A DNA stretch of 64,000 nt, from contig JAFEBH010000001.1 of NCBI GenBank assembly GCA_018242765.1, positions 62,001-126,000 of the forward strand, given 5' to 3'. Under the pieces are notes generated by a model. It saw only the letters and a list, made by a program, of their open reading frames with translations. It had not been told where the DNA came from and did no database searches. This document shows positions 55,387 through 64,000 of the stretch, piece after piece (positions within the stretch are counted from its first letter, which is position 1; each line of letters starts with the position of its first letter). The translations under genes and the position numbers were made by a program. The DNA comes from Nitrospira sp. (GTDB lineage Bacteria > Nitrospirota > Nitrospiria > Nitrospirales > Nitrospiraceae).

Positions 55387-55482
55387 GGATATGCTTGTAT
55401 CTGGTACAGTCTTCGGATAAAGTGTAGCCCTTTGTTACTTAGTTAATCAGGTTAGCAATTCTTCGGTAAGGAGTCGCAGGTC

Positions 55483-55689
55483 ATGCAGAAGGGTATTCAT
55501 CCAGTTTATCGAGAGGCGACCGTTCACTGCGCGTGCGGTAATTCGTTCAAGACCCGTACGACGATCGGTGACATCAGTGTCGACATTTGCTCTAATTGCC
55601 ATCCGTTCTTTACCGGAACGCAGAAGATCGTCGATACGGAAGGACGAGTGGAGCGGTTTAAGAAGAAGTACGCGAAGAAGGGCAAGTAG
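55483..55689 (+). CDS. rpmE: Ribosomal protein bL31 (zinc-binding form)
   Basis: A 68-residue protein with the zinc ligands CACG near residue 16 and CSNCHPF near residue 37 (the C+ form). [16 protein letters not shown] start ([10 protein letters not shown]) is typical. The Zn-bound form is the one usually exchanged for a C- form in zinc starvation. It is closed by the terminator at 55708-55747. Confidence 0.96.
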   Translation: MQKGIHPVYREATVHCACGNSFKTRTTIGDISVDICSNCHPFFTGTQKIVDTEGRVERFKKKYAKKGK

Positions 55690-55707
55690 CGCACCGCTCT
55701 GGTATAC

Positions 55708-55747
55708 AAAGGACCCTGCTTCGTGTGTGAAGCAGGGTCCTTTTTTT
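55708..55747 (+). terminator. Rho-independent terminator after rpmE
   Basis: A perfect 15-bp stem (AAAGGACCCTGCTTC with GAAGCAGGGTCCTTT), a six-base GTGTGT loop and a run of seven T's. It separates rho-rpmE from prfA, which starts 24 bases later. Confidence 0.95.
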
Positions 55748-55770
55748 GTGGCCAACTGGGAACGGGTTCG

Positions 55771-56853
55771 ATGATGGAAGCCATACTGCTCAAGAAGTGG
55801 GAGAGTCTTGCGTCACGATTTCATGAGCTAACCGATCAGCTCATGGATCCAGCCGTCATTAGCCAACCGACGCTGTTGCATAAGTTAAGCAAGGAACGGA
55901 CTGACCTTGAACCCGTAGTCACACACTTTGAGGCGTATCAAGAAAATGCCAAACAACTCGATGACACCTTGCAGATCCTCGGTGACCCGTCGGCAGGGGG
56001 CGAGTTGCAGAAAATGGCGTTTGAAGAGCGGGCTGAGCTGGAACGGCGGCAGATGGAAATTGAGGCGCAGGTCAGGGAACTCTTGATTCCGAAGGATCCA
56101 CGGGATGAAAAGAGTCTGGTGCTGGAGGTTCGAGCTGGGACCGGCGGGGACGAGGCGGCGCTCTTTGCCGGCGAGCTATTTCGGCTCTATACCAAGTTTG
56201 CAGAGAAGAAAGGGTTGAAGGTTGATACGGTTGAGGCGGCCGAGACGGGTATTGGCGGGTATAAGAATATCGTGGCACTCATTGAGGGTAAAGGGGCATA
56301 CAGACAATTCAAGTATGAGGCCGGTGTTCATCGAGTGCAGCGAGTGCCTGTGACGGAAGCGAGTGGTCGCATTCACACGTCTACAGTCACGGTTGCTGTT
56401 ATGCCAGAGGTTGATGAAGTTGATATACAAATTGATCCGAAGGATTTACGGATCGACACCTTTTGCTCATCTGGGGCTGGTGGACAAAGTGTGAACACAA
56501 CCTACTCGGCCGTTCGGATTACCCATCTACCCACGGGTGTGGTGGTCTCATGCCAAGATGAACGATCACAGCTCAAAAATCGGACAAAGGCGATGCGGAC
56601 TCTCCGCGCCAGGATCGTCGAGGCTGAACGGGAAAAGCAAGAAGCGGAAATCGCACAGAGCAGGAAGTCACAGGTTGGGAGTGGAGAACGGAGTGAAAAA
56701 ATCCGAACCTATAATTTTCCGCAGAATCGAGTCACGGATCACCGAGTTGGTTTGACGCTGCACAAATTGGAATTGGTGATGGAAGGTGATCTCGACGATA
56801 TTGTCCAGGCCTTGAAGGCGCAACAACAACAAACTGAAACTGCGAAGGTCTAA
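55771..56853 (+). CDS. prfA: Peptide chain release factor 1
   Basis: A 360-residue release factor. PVT in RVPVTEASGR is the RF1 stop-codon recognition tripeptide (UAA/UAG), and GGQ (about 237-239) triggers peptide release. Length is typical. The Gln of GGQ is the methylation target of the PrmC encoded next. The open frame begins at 55723 inside the terminator; ATG 55771 (or 55774) is the real start. Confidence 0.96.
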   Translation: MMEAILLKKWESLASRFHELTDQLMDPAVISQPTLLHKLSKERTDLEPVVTHFEAYQENAKQLDDTLQILGDPSAGGELQKMAFEERAELERRQMEIEAQVRELLIPKDPRDEKSLVLEVRAGTGGDEAALFAGELFRLYTKFAEKKGLKVDTVEAAETGIGGYKNIVALIEGKGAYRQFKYEAGVHRVQRVPVTEASGRIHTSTVTVAVMPEVDEVDIQIDPKDLRIDTFCSSGAGGQSVNTTYSAVRITHLPTGVVVSCQDERSQLKNRTKAMRTLRARIVEAEREKQEAEIAQSRKSQVGSGERSEKIRTYNFPQNRVTDHRVGLTLHKLELVMEGDLDDIVQALKAQQQQTETAKV

Positions 56854-56859
56854 GGAGTA

Positions 56860-57765
56860 ATGAGTTCTGTCATGTCAGACTCACAGTCTTTGGGGAAGCT
56901 ACTTGCTAGTGCACAGCAGATATTGGGAAAGGCAGGGATTGCGAATGCCGCACAGGAGGCGCGGTGGCTATTAGCCTCTGCCTTAGAGATGAAGCCCCAT
57001 GAGTTGACAAGTCAGTCTGAACAGCCGGTGAGGGACGAGCGGCTGGCACGGGTCCTGTCGGTTGTGCGAAGGCGGGAGTCGCGAGAGCCGCTTCAGTATA
57101 TTTTAGGTTCGCAAGAGTTTTGTGGGCTCGACTTTTCTGTGACCCCAGCCGTGTTGATTCCCCGTCCTGAGACAGAACTCCTGATCCAAGAAGCGCTGAG
57201 AGAGGGAGGATTTGAGGAAGGTGCTGTGCTGGTGGATATAGGGACCGGCTCGGGTTGTGTGGCGGTGACGCTGGCGACCATTCTCAGTGGCATGCGAATT
57301 TTTGCGCTGGACTGCGCTCACGATGCGTTGAGCGTGGCAAGGGGGAACGCGGAACGACATGGAGTTCGCGACAAGATTACCTGGTTGCAAGGAGACCTCC
57401 TCTCTCCGCTGAGAGAATATGCTGTGGCCGGAGCCGTGGACGCAATTATCTCCAATCCTCCGTACATCGCTGAAGCGGAGTGGGCAGGGTTGCAGCCGGA
57501 GGTACGAGACTATGAACCGCAACATGCCTTGCTGGCAGGGCCGCAAGGGATTGAATTTCATGAACGACTGATCCATGACTCCAAAGAATTTCTTGTGCCA
57601 GGTGGGTTGCTGGTCATGGAACTTGGTCAGAGGCAAGCGCCTCTTGTGCGGCGGATGGCTGAGGAAGCAGGGGGGTACACGGGGCTTCAGACCGTGAAAG
57701 ACGAAGCGGGTATTGAACGCGTGTTGATCGCGCGACGGGCTTGTGAGGGTCCGGCTCATGGATGA
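56860..57765 (+). CDS. prmC: Release factor glutamine methyltransferase
   Basis: A 301-residue SAM-dependent methyltransferase with an N-terminal helical domain, the SAM motif DIGTGSGCVAVTLA and the NPPY catalytic motif (SNPPYIAEAEW). It methylates the GGQ glutamine of release factors 1 and 2. It lies six bases after prfA and overlaps murA by eight bases. Confidence 0.95.
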   Translation: MSSVMSDSQSLGKLLASAQQILGKAGIANAAQEARWLLASALEMKPHELTSQSEQPVRDERLARVLSVVRRRESREPLQYILGSQEFCGLDFSVTPAVLIPRPETELLIQEALREGGFEEGAVLVDIGTGSGCVAVTLATILSGMRIFALDCAHDALSVARGNAERHGVRDKITWLQGDLLSPLREYAVAGAVDAIISNPPYIAEAEWAGLQPEVRDYEPQHALLAGPQGIEFHERLIHDSKEFLVPGGLLVMELGQRQAPLVRRMAEEAGGYTGLQTVKDEAGIERVLIARRACEGPAHG

Positions 57766-59026
57766 GATTCTCATCAACGGGGGCAATCGCCTTGTTGGGG
57801 AAGTCCGTATCAGCGGGGCAAAAAATTCCGCACTTCCGATCTTGGCCTCGACCATTCTCAGCGGTGGGGAATGTGTCATCACCAACCTACCGAGGGTCGT
57901 TGATGTACTGACAATGGGAAAACTTCTGGGGATCCTCGGTGCGAAGGTTTCGCATGAGGGGAACCGGGCGGTGATTCAAGCCGATATGATTGCTTCAACC
58001 GAAGCACCATACGATCTCGTCAAGACCATGCGAGCCTCGGTGCTGGTGTTAGGGCCGTTGGTGGCACGCTGCGGGGAGGCGAAGGTCTCTCTGCCGGGCG
58101 GTTGCGCGATTGGCTCTCGGCCCGTGAACCTACACTTGGCAGGATTGGCAAAGTTAGGGGCTGAGATTTCCCTCGAGCATGGCTATATCACAGCCAAAGC
58201 GAAACGGCTAAGAGGTGCACGCATTTACTGCGATACCCCAACAGTGACGGGAACAGAGAACCTCATGATGGCGGCGGCACTCGCTGATGGGGTCACGATG
58301 CTTGAAAATGCGGCGAAGGAGCCGGAAATCGTGGACCTGGCGGAATTTCTCGTTAAGCGTGGTGCGCGGATTCATGGGGCCGGAACTGATGTGATCACAA
58401 TAGAAGGGGTCTCTCAACTTCATGGTGGCGATCATGACGTCATCCCAGATCGTATCGAAGCCGGAACATATCTGGCCGCAGGGGCCATGACGCGAGGAGC
58501 GGTGACGGTGACGCATTGCTACCCACGACACCTTGAAGCAGTTCTGATGAAGTTGCGGGAAGCGGGAGCAGATGTGCAGGAAGAAAAAGATGTGGTGCGT
58601 CTGACCATGCCGGGTATTCTAAGAGGGACTGATGTCAAGACCCTGCCGTTCCCGGGGTTCCCGACTGATATGCAGGCGCAGATGGTGGCATTGATGAGTC
58701 TCGCGGCAGGGACAAGTGTCATCACGGAGACTGTATTTGAAAGTCGGTTTATGCATGTGGAAGAGTTGCGTCGGATGGGTGCCGCTATTCGAGTAGAAGG
58801 AAACCGACTGGTCGTGACTGGGTGTAAGGGACTGACCGGGGCACCCGTGATGGCATCCGATCTACGTGCCAGCGCCGGACTCATTGTGGCAGGGTTGGCG
58901 GCTGAGGGGTTGACGCAGGTCCAACGGGTCTATCATCTCGATCGTGGTTATGAGCGCCTCGAAGAGAAATTACGAGCTTTAGGCGCGGACATTCAGCGCC
59001 GATCGATGACGACACAGGTGCACTAG
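57758..59026 (+). CDS. murA: UDP-N-acetylglucosamine 1-carboxyvinyltransferase
   Basis: A 422-residue enzyme for the first committed step of peptidoglycan synthesis. Catalytic Cys116 lies in [11 protein letters not shown]; the fosfomycin-resistant Asp variant is not present. Family blocks: [13 protein letters not shown] at the start and [17 protein letters not shown] near the end. ATG 57758 overlaps prmC. Neighbouring prfA/prmC/his genes form one transcript. Confidence 0.96.
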   Translation: MDEILINGGNRLVGEVRISGAKNSALPILASTILSGGECVITNLPRVVDVLTMGKLLGILGAKVSHEGNRAVIQADMIASTEAPYDLVKTMRASVLVLGPLVARCGEAKVSLPGGCAIGSRPVNLHLAGLAKLGAEISLEHGYITAKAKRLRGARIYCDTPTVTGTENLMMAAALADGVTMLENAAKEPEIVDLAEFLVKRGARIHGAGTDVITIEGVSQLHGGDHDVIPDRIEAGTYLAAGAMTRGAVTVTHCYPRHLEAVLMKLREAGADVQEEKDVVRLTMPGILRGTDVKTLPFPGFPTDMQAQMVALMSLAAGTSVITETVFESRFMHVEELRRMGAAIRVEGNRLVVTGCKGLTGAPVMASDLRASAGLIVAGLAAEGLTQVQRVYHLDRGYERLEEKLRALGADIQRRSMTTQVH

Positions 59027-59035
59027 AGGTGGTCG

Positions 59036-59734
59036 ATGTTGACGATTGCGCTATCAAAGGGAAAGCTCATCGAATCCGCACTAGATCTTTTCCGTCGGGC
59101 TGGTTACTCGATCACCGGGCTCTCTGGGGAGAGCCGACGGCTGATCTTCGTCAGTCCGGAGAACGAGATGACTTTTTTGATCGTCCGTCCGAGCGATGTG
59201 CCGACTTACGTGGAGTACGGCGGGGCGGATGCCGGGATAGTTGGAAAAGACGTGTTGATGGAACAGGAAAGTGACGTATACGAACCATTGGATTTAGGAT
59301 TTGGAGCGTGTAGAATCGCCGTCGCGGCGCTTCAGGGAGAAGGGGGGGGGGCTCGGCTGTCTCCCAAGGTTCGGATTGCGACGAAATATCCGCGAATCAG
59401 TGAGCGCTATTTTAATGCGCGCGGGATTCCGGTGGAGATCATCAAGCTCTATGGCTCGATTGAGCTTGCGCCGGTCGTAGGATTAGCAGATCGGATTGTC
59501 GATTTGGTCGAAACCGGCAGCACCCTCAAGGCTCATGATTTGGTGGAAGTTGAGGTGATCGCCCGTTCGACCGCTCGGTTTATCGTCAATCGAGCGAGTC
59601 TTCGCCTAAAGCAGGAGCCGCTGATGACGTTGATTCGAAGACTTCGTGCGGTGGTTCCGAGTCAGCGACCATCATCTGGCCTCGGTCGCCCAATGACCCA
59701 ACGGACACACAAGAAAAAGATGGCTCGTTCATGA
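59036..59734 (+). CDS. hisG: ATP phosphoribosyltransferase, short form
   Basis: A 232-residue HisG of the short type, which lacks the C-terminal regulatory domain and normally needs HisZ; no hisZ is in this window. The start LTIALSKGKLIE and the phosphate loop VETGSTLKAHDL are typical. It catalyses the first step of histidine synthesis. The C-terminus has a Lys-rich tail of about 20 residues. Its end overlaps hisD (ATGA). Confidence 0.95.
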   Translation: MLTIALSKGKLIESALDLFRRAGYSITGLSGESRRLIFVSPENEMTFLIVRPSDVPTYVEYGGADAGIVGKDVLMEQESDVYEPLDLGFGACRIAVAALQGEGGGARLSPKVRIATKYPRISERYFNARGIPVEIIKLYGSIELAPVVGLADRIVDLVETGSTLKAHDLVEVEVIARSTARFIVNRASLRLKQEPLMTLIRRLRAVVPSQRPSSGLGRPMTQRTHKKKMARS

Positions 59735-61014
59735 AAATCGTCACCCAGGCCGATCGAAACTTTCTTCCCACCTTGAAAAAGGCCTCCCTGCGGGGGCGGA
59801 CAACCGGCGCTGCGGTTGAAAAGACCGTGCGAACCATCTTGCAGGCAGTTGAGCGAGGTGGGGATAAGGCCGTTCTTCGTTATACCGCACAGTTTGATAA
59901 GGTAACGCTGAAGCCGGATATCGTACGGGTCACATCGGAGGAGATCAAGAACGCCTACTTCCATATCAGAAAAGATGAAGGCGATGCGCTGCGGTTAGCG
60001 GCCGAGCGGGTGACCGCGTTTCATGAGCGGCAACGAACGAAGACCTGGATGTATCAGGATGGGGATGCCACCTTAGGGCAGGTCATTGGTCCGATCGATG
60101 CCGTCGGAGTCTATGTGCCTGGCGGGAAAGCTGTCTACCCGTCTTCTGTTCTGATGTGTGCGATTCCGGCCAGAGTAGCCGGTGTTTCACGAATTGTGAT
60201 GGTCACGCCGCCGCAGAAGGAGGGGATTAATCCTTACCTACTGGTTGCCGCTGACATTGCTGGGGTAACGGAGATTTATCGAGTGGGTGGTGTTCAGGCC
60301 ATTGCTGCATTGGCATATGGAACAAAAACCATTGGGAAGGTCGATAAGATCGTTGGGCCGGGGAATATTTATGTGGCGACGGCCAAGCGGTTACTGTACG
60401 GCACCGTAGGAATCGATATGGTTGCTGGTCCTAGCGAGCTCCTTGTGGTGGCTGATGGCGAGGCAAAGCCAGCGCATGTTGCTGCCGATCTGCTCTGTGA
60501 AGCGGAGCATGACGAAGATGCGCAGGTATTTCTGGTGACTACATCGGAGCGATTGGCGAAAGACGTCTCGAAATTGATCCAGACTCAATTGAAAGGGCTC
60601 CAGCGGGAAAAGATCGCCTCAAAGTCAATTGCACAGCATGCGGTGGCCTTCGTTGTTCCTACGATGGGTGAGGCGATTGCGGTAGCGAATGAAATTGCCG
60701 CAGAACATCTCACGCTTTCTGTCGACAATCCGTTCGATTATTTGGAACAGATTCGTCACGCCGGGGCGTTGTTTTTGGGGCGCTACACACCACCATCGGT
60801 TGCTGATTACATCGCAGGGCCAAACCATGTGTTACCGACAGGAGGAACCGCCCGGTTCTTTTCCCCGCTGTCCGTCAATGACTATGTGAAGGTCAGCAAC
60901 ATCGTGCACTATACGAAGCAGGCTTTGGCCAAAGTCAAAGATCCTTTGATCCGACTCGCTCAGATCGAAGGGTTTGATGCGCACGCGAAGTCGGCTCAGA
61001 GCAGGTTCTCATGA
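59731..61014 (+). CDS. hisD: Histidinol dehydrogenase
   Basis: A 427-residue zinc enzyme for the last two steps of histidine synthesis. Signature segments: GVYVPGGKAVYPSSVLM, VGPGNIYVATAKR and AGPSELLVVADG. The AEHDEDAQ block supplies zinc-binding and catalytic residues. ATG 59731 overlaps hisG by four bases, and the stop overlaps hisB. Confidence 0.96.
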   Translation: MKIVTQADRNFLPTLKKASLRGRTTGAAVEKTVRTILQAVERGGDKAVLRYTAQFDKVTLKPDIVRVTSEEIKNAYFHIRKDEGDALRLAAERVTAFHERQRTKTWMYQDGDATLGQVIGPIDAVGVYVPGGKAVYPSSVLMCAIPARVAGVSRIVMVTPPQKEGINPYLLVAADIAGVTEIYRVGGVQAIAALAYGTKTIGKVDKIVGPGNIYVATAKRLLYGTVGIDMVAGPSELLVVADGEAKPAHVAADLLCEAEHDEDAQVFLVTTSERLAKDVSKLIQTQLKGLQREKIASKSIAQHAVAFVVPTMGEAIAVANEIAAEHLTLSVDNPFDYLEQIRHAGALFLGRYTPPSVADYIAGPNHVLPTGGTARFFSPLSVNDYVKVSNIVHYTKQALAKVKDPLIRLAQIEGFDAHAKSAQSRFS

Positions 61015-61619
61015 AGAAGAACGGATCAACACCTCGACAGGCGAGCGTTCATCGGGCGACCAAAGAAACCGACATCCGTGTCGAATGGACCCTGGATGGG
61101 AGCGGGCAGAGCAAGATCAATACCGGTATTCGCTTTCTTGACCATATGTTAGAGCTCCTAGCCAAGCACGGTTTCTTCAATCTCACGGTGCAGGCGAAGG
61201 GGGATCTTGATATCGATGAGCATCACACCGTGGAGGACGTGGGCATCGTCATGGGAAAGGTCCTGCACCAGGCGTTGGGTGAAAAGGCGGGGATCAAACG
61301 ATTTGGGTTTGCCTCGGCCCCGCTTGATGAAACCCTGGCCCAGGTGACCATTGATCTTAGCGGTCGACCGTTTCTTGTCTACAATGTGGCATTACCCGAC
61401 CGGAAGATCAAAGCATTCGATCTCGGTCTCTTCGAAGACTTTTTTCAGGCCTTCGTCACCCACGGTGGCCTCAACCTACATGTGAATCTGCTCTATGGCC
61501 GCAACCCACACCACATTATGGAAGCCATCTTCAAGGCCTTTGCCAAGGCGCTGGACCAGGCAACCATGCCGGAAGAGCGACTAGGTGGGAAGGTACTTTC
61601 GACAAAAGGTACGCTGTGA
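61011..61619 (+). CDS. hisB: Imidazoleglycerol-phosphate dehydratase
   Basis: A 202-residue monofunctional HisB with the two metal-binding motifs FLDHMLELLAKHG and DEHHTVEDVGI. It dehydrates imidazole glycerol phosphate. The phosphatase domain of enteric HisB is absent. ATG 61011 overlaps hisD. It is the last his gene of the cluster; hisH, hisA and hisF are not here. Confidence 0.95.
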   Translation: MKKNGSTPRQASVHRATKETDIRVEWTLDGSGQSKINTGIRFLDHMLELLAKHGFFNLTVQAKGDLDIDEHHTVEDVGIVMGKVLHQALGEKAGIKRFGFASAPLDETLAQVTIDLSGRPFLVYNVALPDRKIKAFDLGLFEDFFQAFVTHGGLNLHVNLLYGRNPHHIMEAIFKAFAKALDQATMPEERLGGKVLSTKGTL

Positions 61620-61999
61620 GAGGGGACGTGTGTTGTTCAGTTCAAGGCCAGGAGCCTTTATCTCACTTACTAGTGGTCTAGCCGGTAGGCAGGATTCAGC
61701 TGAACAGCGTTTCAACTCCAAGCCTCCCATTTTCTGCATAAGCCCCCATTCGTGGTGTAGCTAGACTCTCGATGAGGATGCTCAGGTATGGGATCCTATT
61801 GAGCGCCTCAGTCAATGGTTGTGGCGCATCATGAATCGATAACAGTACGTGCCATTCCTCTCGAAGGCCTATTCATCTGACACGTCTCGGTGCCATTCAA
61901 TTGTCATTATAAGGAATTCCCTGATAGATCTTAGTGGGACGCCTGTGCATTCTGAGGAGGCATCTGTCTCGGTTTCATACAACTAAGGAACAGACTCCA
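61620..61999. other. Gene-free stretch
   Basis: No gene recognised. An A/T-rich TTATAA at 61907 may be part of a promoter for the downstream membrane protein, but no matching -35 box was found. Confidence 0.35.
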
Positions 62000-63181
62000 A
62001 TGGAAGGCCTGCGTGGCCTCGTACGTTCGTTACCGACAAGAGATTGGCGAACCACACTCTGGTCTCTTGTTGTACCACGTCGGGAGGGGGAGCAAGTCTC
62101 GACACGCATCCCCAGTATTGAAAGTTTTCGAGTGTTAGCGATCTTCGCGGTGATTCTTTGGCATAGCCATTTTCTGTCAAGCCTCTCGCAGGTCGCAGAG
62201 GGTAGCTTTTTCGCCATTCTCAATGGGTATCTGGTCTGGTGGGTAGGGGTTCCGTATTTTTTCATTACGGCCGGCTATTTCTTTCAGCGATCGATTTTGA
62301 CACAGGGAAATCCTACGGGTCAGTTCCGTCGGTATGTGCCTCCGCTTGTCTGGATCCTTCTTGTTTGGCTGTGTATTTACATGGGTACACCACCTGATTG
62401 GCCGGCTGCAATCCTTCATCGCGGCTTATGGCAGCCGTTTTATACCGAGGTGCTGAAGAATGTTCAGTTATTGGAAACTCGGCATCTCTGGCTTTTTATA
62501 GAAGGGGTTCGTCCAGTTTGGCATCTCTGGTTCCTTCCCGCTCTCATATTCAGCCTAGCCATATTAACCCTGGTGGCTATGGGCAAGCTACAGAGGTCCC
62601 TGATGCTCTTAGTTGTAGGCGTCTATGGGTTGATCCTTGAGGAGGAATGTACATCGAGAAATTTGCTCAATGCTCCGATCCCTCTTGGCCAATGGATCAT
62701 TGCTGTTCCTCTTGTTGCCTTGGGTGGGTGGCTTGCAGAACGACGAGAGTCGGTCTCAACGACCGTGGCGTGGAGTTTAATCCTTGGTGGCTACGTCATG
62801 GCTCTGATGGAGGGAGCAGTGATGAATGTGGTGTTCCATAGCTCGATGCAGGCTATTAGGGGACATGCATTCTTGGGAGGGATACTCTTTAGTTCGGGGA
62901 TGTTTTTGCTGGCTCTCGCGAAGCCTCAACTGGGCCGGTCAACACCCTTCCCTTTCTTGGGCCAATTGACATTGGGAATTTATGTGACACATGTCTTTGT
63001 GATGTATACCATCACCCCATTTGTGTGGAAGTTGGCGGACAAGGTTCCATTGTGGGGGCTGTTTTTGGGAATCATCGTCTATCTCATATCCGCGATATTT
63101 GTCCTCGCTCTGGCAAGGATGCCTCTATTACGATATCTCGTGGCGAAACCTGCTTGGAGGGCTGGCCAAGCTGCCACTTAG
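62000..63181 (+). CDS. Acyltransferase-3 family membrane protein
   Basis: A 393-residue protein with about ten transmembrane helices and the acyltransferase-3 start IPSIESFRVLAIFAVILWHSHF, in which the conserved HxH-like His is present. Such enzymes acetylate or acylate surface polysaccharides or other envelope molecules. ATG 62000 has AAGGA upstream; in-frame starts at 61934 and later are possible. Confidence 0.8.
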   Translation: MEGLRGLVRSLPTRDWRTTLWSLVVPRREGEQVSTRIPSIESFRVLAIFAVILWHSHFLSSLSQVAEGSFFAILNGYLVWWVGVPYFFITAGYFFQRSILTQGNPTGQFRRYVPPLVWILLVWLCIYMGTPPDWPAAILHRGLWQPFYTEVLKNVQLLETRHLWLFIEGVRPVWHLWFLPALIFSLAILTLVAMGKLQRSLMLLVVGVYGLILEEECTSRNLLNAPIPLGQWIIAVPLVALGGWLAERRESVSTTVAWSLILGGYVMALMEGAVMNVVFHSSMQAIRGHAFLGGILFSSGMFLLALAKPQLGRSTPFPFLGQLTLGIYVTHVFVMYTITPFVWKLADKVPLWGLFLGIIVYLISAIFVLALARMPLLRYLVAKPAWRAGQAAT

Positions 63182-63549
63182 GAGCGGAATTCATTTGTGA
63201 AGGCCTAGCAGAGTGAGAGGGGAAGACAATTGCCATCCCACGCTGAGTAATGTCATCTTGCCAAGGTGCTTGGTCAAACGACGATGCTAGAAGAGCCCCG
63301 TTGGCAGGGACGGTGCTGCCAACATACAGGGGATGCTGAAGTTACAGGAAGTATCTGGCCGCGAGTGTTTCCCAAGATAATCTCTCAAAAGTCTCTCCCG
63401 GACATGCGTTGCAAAGTTTGGGTTGAGCTGGTCGTCTTCTGTGGATATTAAGGAGCGAGAATAATCCGGGCATCTTTCTAATAGAAGGAGATCCTGGAAG
63501 GATGTAATACGGTGAATGCTCTGTGCTTTTAAATGGAGGTGGCGAAGCA
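63182..63549. other. Gene-free stretch next to HepT remnant
   Basis: The open frame of the HepT remnant continues through here without similarity to the family. I see no gene. Confidence 0.4.
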
Positions 63550-63957
63550 CACGATTTTACGATCGTCGAGGAGAATGCGCGGGAGACATCCAACTGTTTG
63601 GTGATGATGGTTCGAACTACATCGAGATTGAGGCGGGTGTATTCGTGAATGGCGATGTTGCGGAAGCCGACCATTCGTTCCATATGCCGAGTAAGATCGG
63701 CGGGGAGAATCCCTGCTGTTTGTAGTAGCGAAAACGCATTGCGGCTGCCTTGTGGAACCCCCAGCTTACGTTGGCTGACCACATATCATGGCCAGATCAA
63801 TGATAGTTTCACAAGCACGCTGTAGATTGAGGACAATAGCGTCCTGTTTAGTCTGATTCGCAATGAGGTTCTGGTCCTTGCTTGTGTATTCTTCTTCGAT
63901 GCAATGAAGGCAGCGCTCAATGCTTGAGGTCTTATTGTGAATGACATTATCAGCTAT
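63550..63957 (-). pseudogene. hepT: HepT-type toxin remnant
   Basis: The first part reads DNVIHNKTSSIERCLHCIEE-type sequence and DAIVLNLQRACETIIDLAMI in one frame; after an extra base near 63776-63786 the reading continues in another frame as KLGVPQGSRNAFSLLQ and RNIAIHEY. The last contains the R-x4-H-x-Y motif of HepT RNases. No normal start codon lies at the expected place (ATA 63957-63955 aligns best). It is thus frameshifted and probably inactive, unless the extra base is a sequencing error. Confidence 0.7.
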
Positions 63958-64000
63958 AGACTAACCCGCTGGCACTGATTCTTTTCAGAATCTCGCGATG
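63950..64000 (-). CDS. mntA: MntA-type nucleotidyltransferase, C-terminal fragment (cut by window edge)
   Basis: The last 16 residues (HREILKRISASGLVYS) and stop of a protein that continues beyond the window. The ending resembles MntA antitoxins, which AMPylate HepT. Its stop overlaps the expected hepT start, as is usual for MntA/HepT pairs. Identity rests on this short tail and on the neighbour. Confidence 0.5.
   Translation of the reverse strand, partial: HREILKRISASGLVYS

Overview
The window looks like chromosome from a Nitrospira-type bacterium (phylum Nitrospirota, nitrite or complete ammonia oxidisers). This is inferred from gene content, not from a marker-gene search. The strongest signs are an electron-transport cluster with two distant cytochrome bd-like subunits around a bc complex, a five-subunit 2-oxoacid:ferredoxin oxidoreductase of the kind used in the reductive TCA cycle, and a bacterial 20S proteasome locus that carries the Pup-like modifier UBact.

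Layout. Bases 0.5-11.4 kb hold a plus-strand respiratory cluster: bd-like subunit, membrane cytochrome c, PRC-barrel/Rieske fusion, cytochrome b, membrane protein, second bd-like subunit, two membrane cytochromes c, an NxrC-like haem-b protein and a dihaem cytochrome c lipoprotein. UbiA prenyltransferase (quinone synthesis) and a lipoprotein with a caspase-like fold lacking its catalytic residues follow. tRNA-Thr sits at 14.65 kb with a second copy of its 3' end about 190 bp downstream. Bases 15-34 kb are a loose, accessory-looking region: small and hypothetical genes, a LuxR-type regulator, a nuclease-like protein, ferredoxin, Nudix hydrolase, OmpA-type and Sel1/TPR-repeat envelope proteins, and two diverged copies of a ~350 bp element with DnaA-box-like sites.

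Bases 34.6-43.8 kb form a plus-strand block: HD-domain protein, YjbQ, HtrA protease, proteasome ATPase, Dop, UBact, proteasome beta, proteasome alpha, PafA. Together these encode tagging, tag removal or activation, unfolding and degradation. Then come a YheT-like hydrolase, a class II aldolase-like protein, an IS630 element with frameshifts, tRNA-Asn, and the minus-strand oxidoreductase operon (47.3-51.2 kb) behind a good promoter and a ~215 nt leader.

Bases 51.5-53.7 kb hold a TPR protein, a YciI-like protein and a DUF2203 protein. Bases 54.1-61.6 kb are a core block: rho, rpmE, a strong terminator, then prfA-prmC-murA-hisG-hisD-hisB with overlapping or closely spaced genes. An acyltransferase-3 membrane protein follows. 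The window ends in a decayed MntA/HepT toxin-antitoxin pair on the minus strand.

No CRISPR array or rRNA was seen. Start codons were often moved downstream of the longest open frame, on the basis of ribosome-binding sites, signal peptides and overlap with the previous gene; these choices are stated in each entry.
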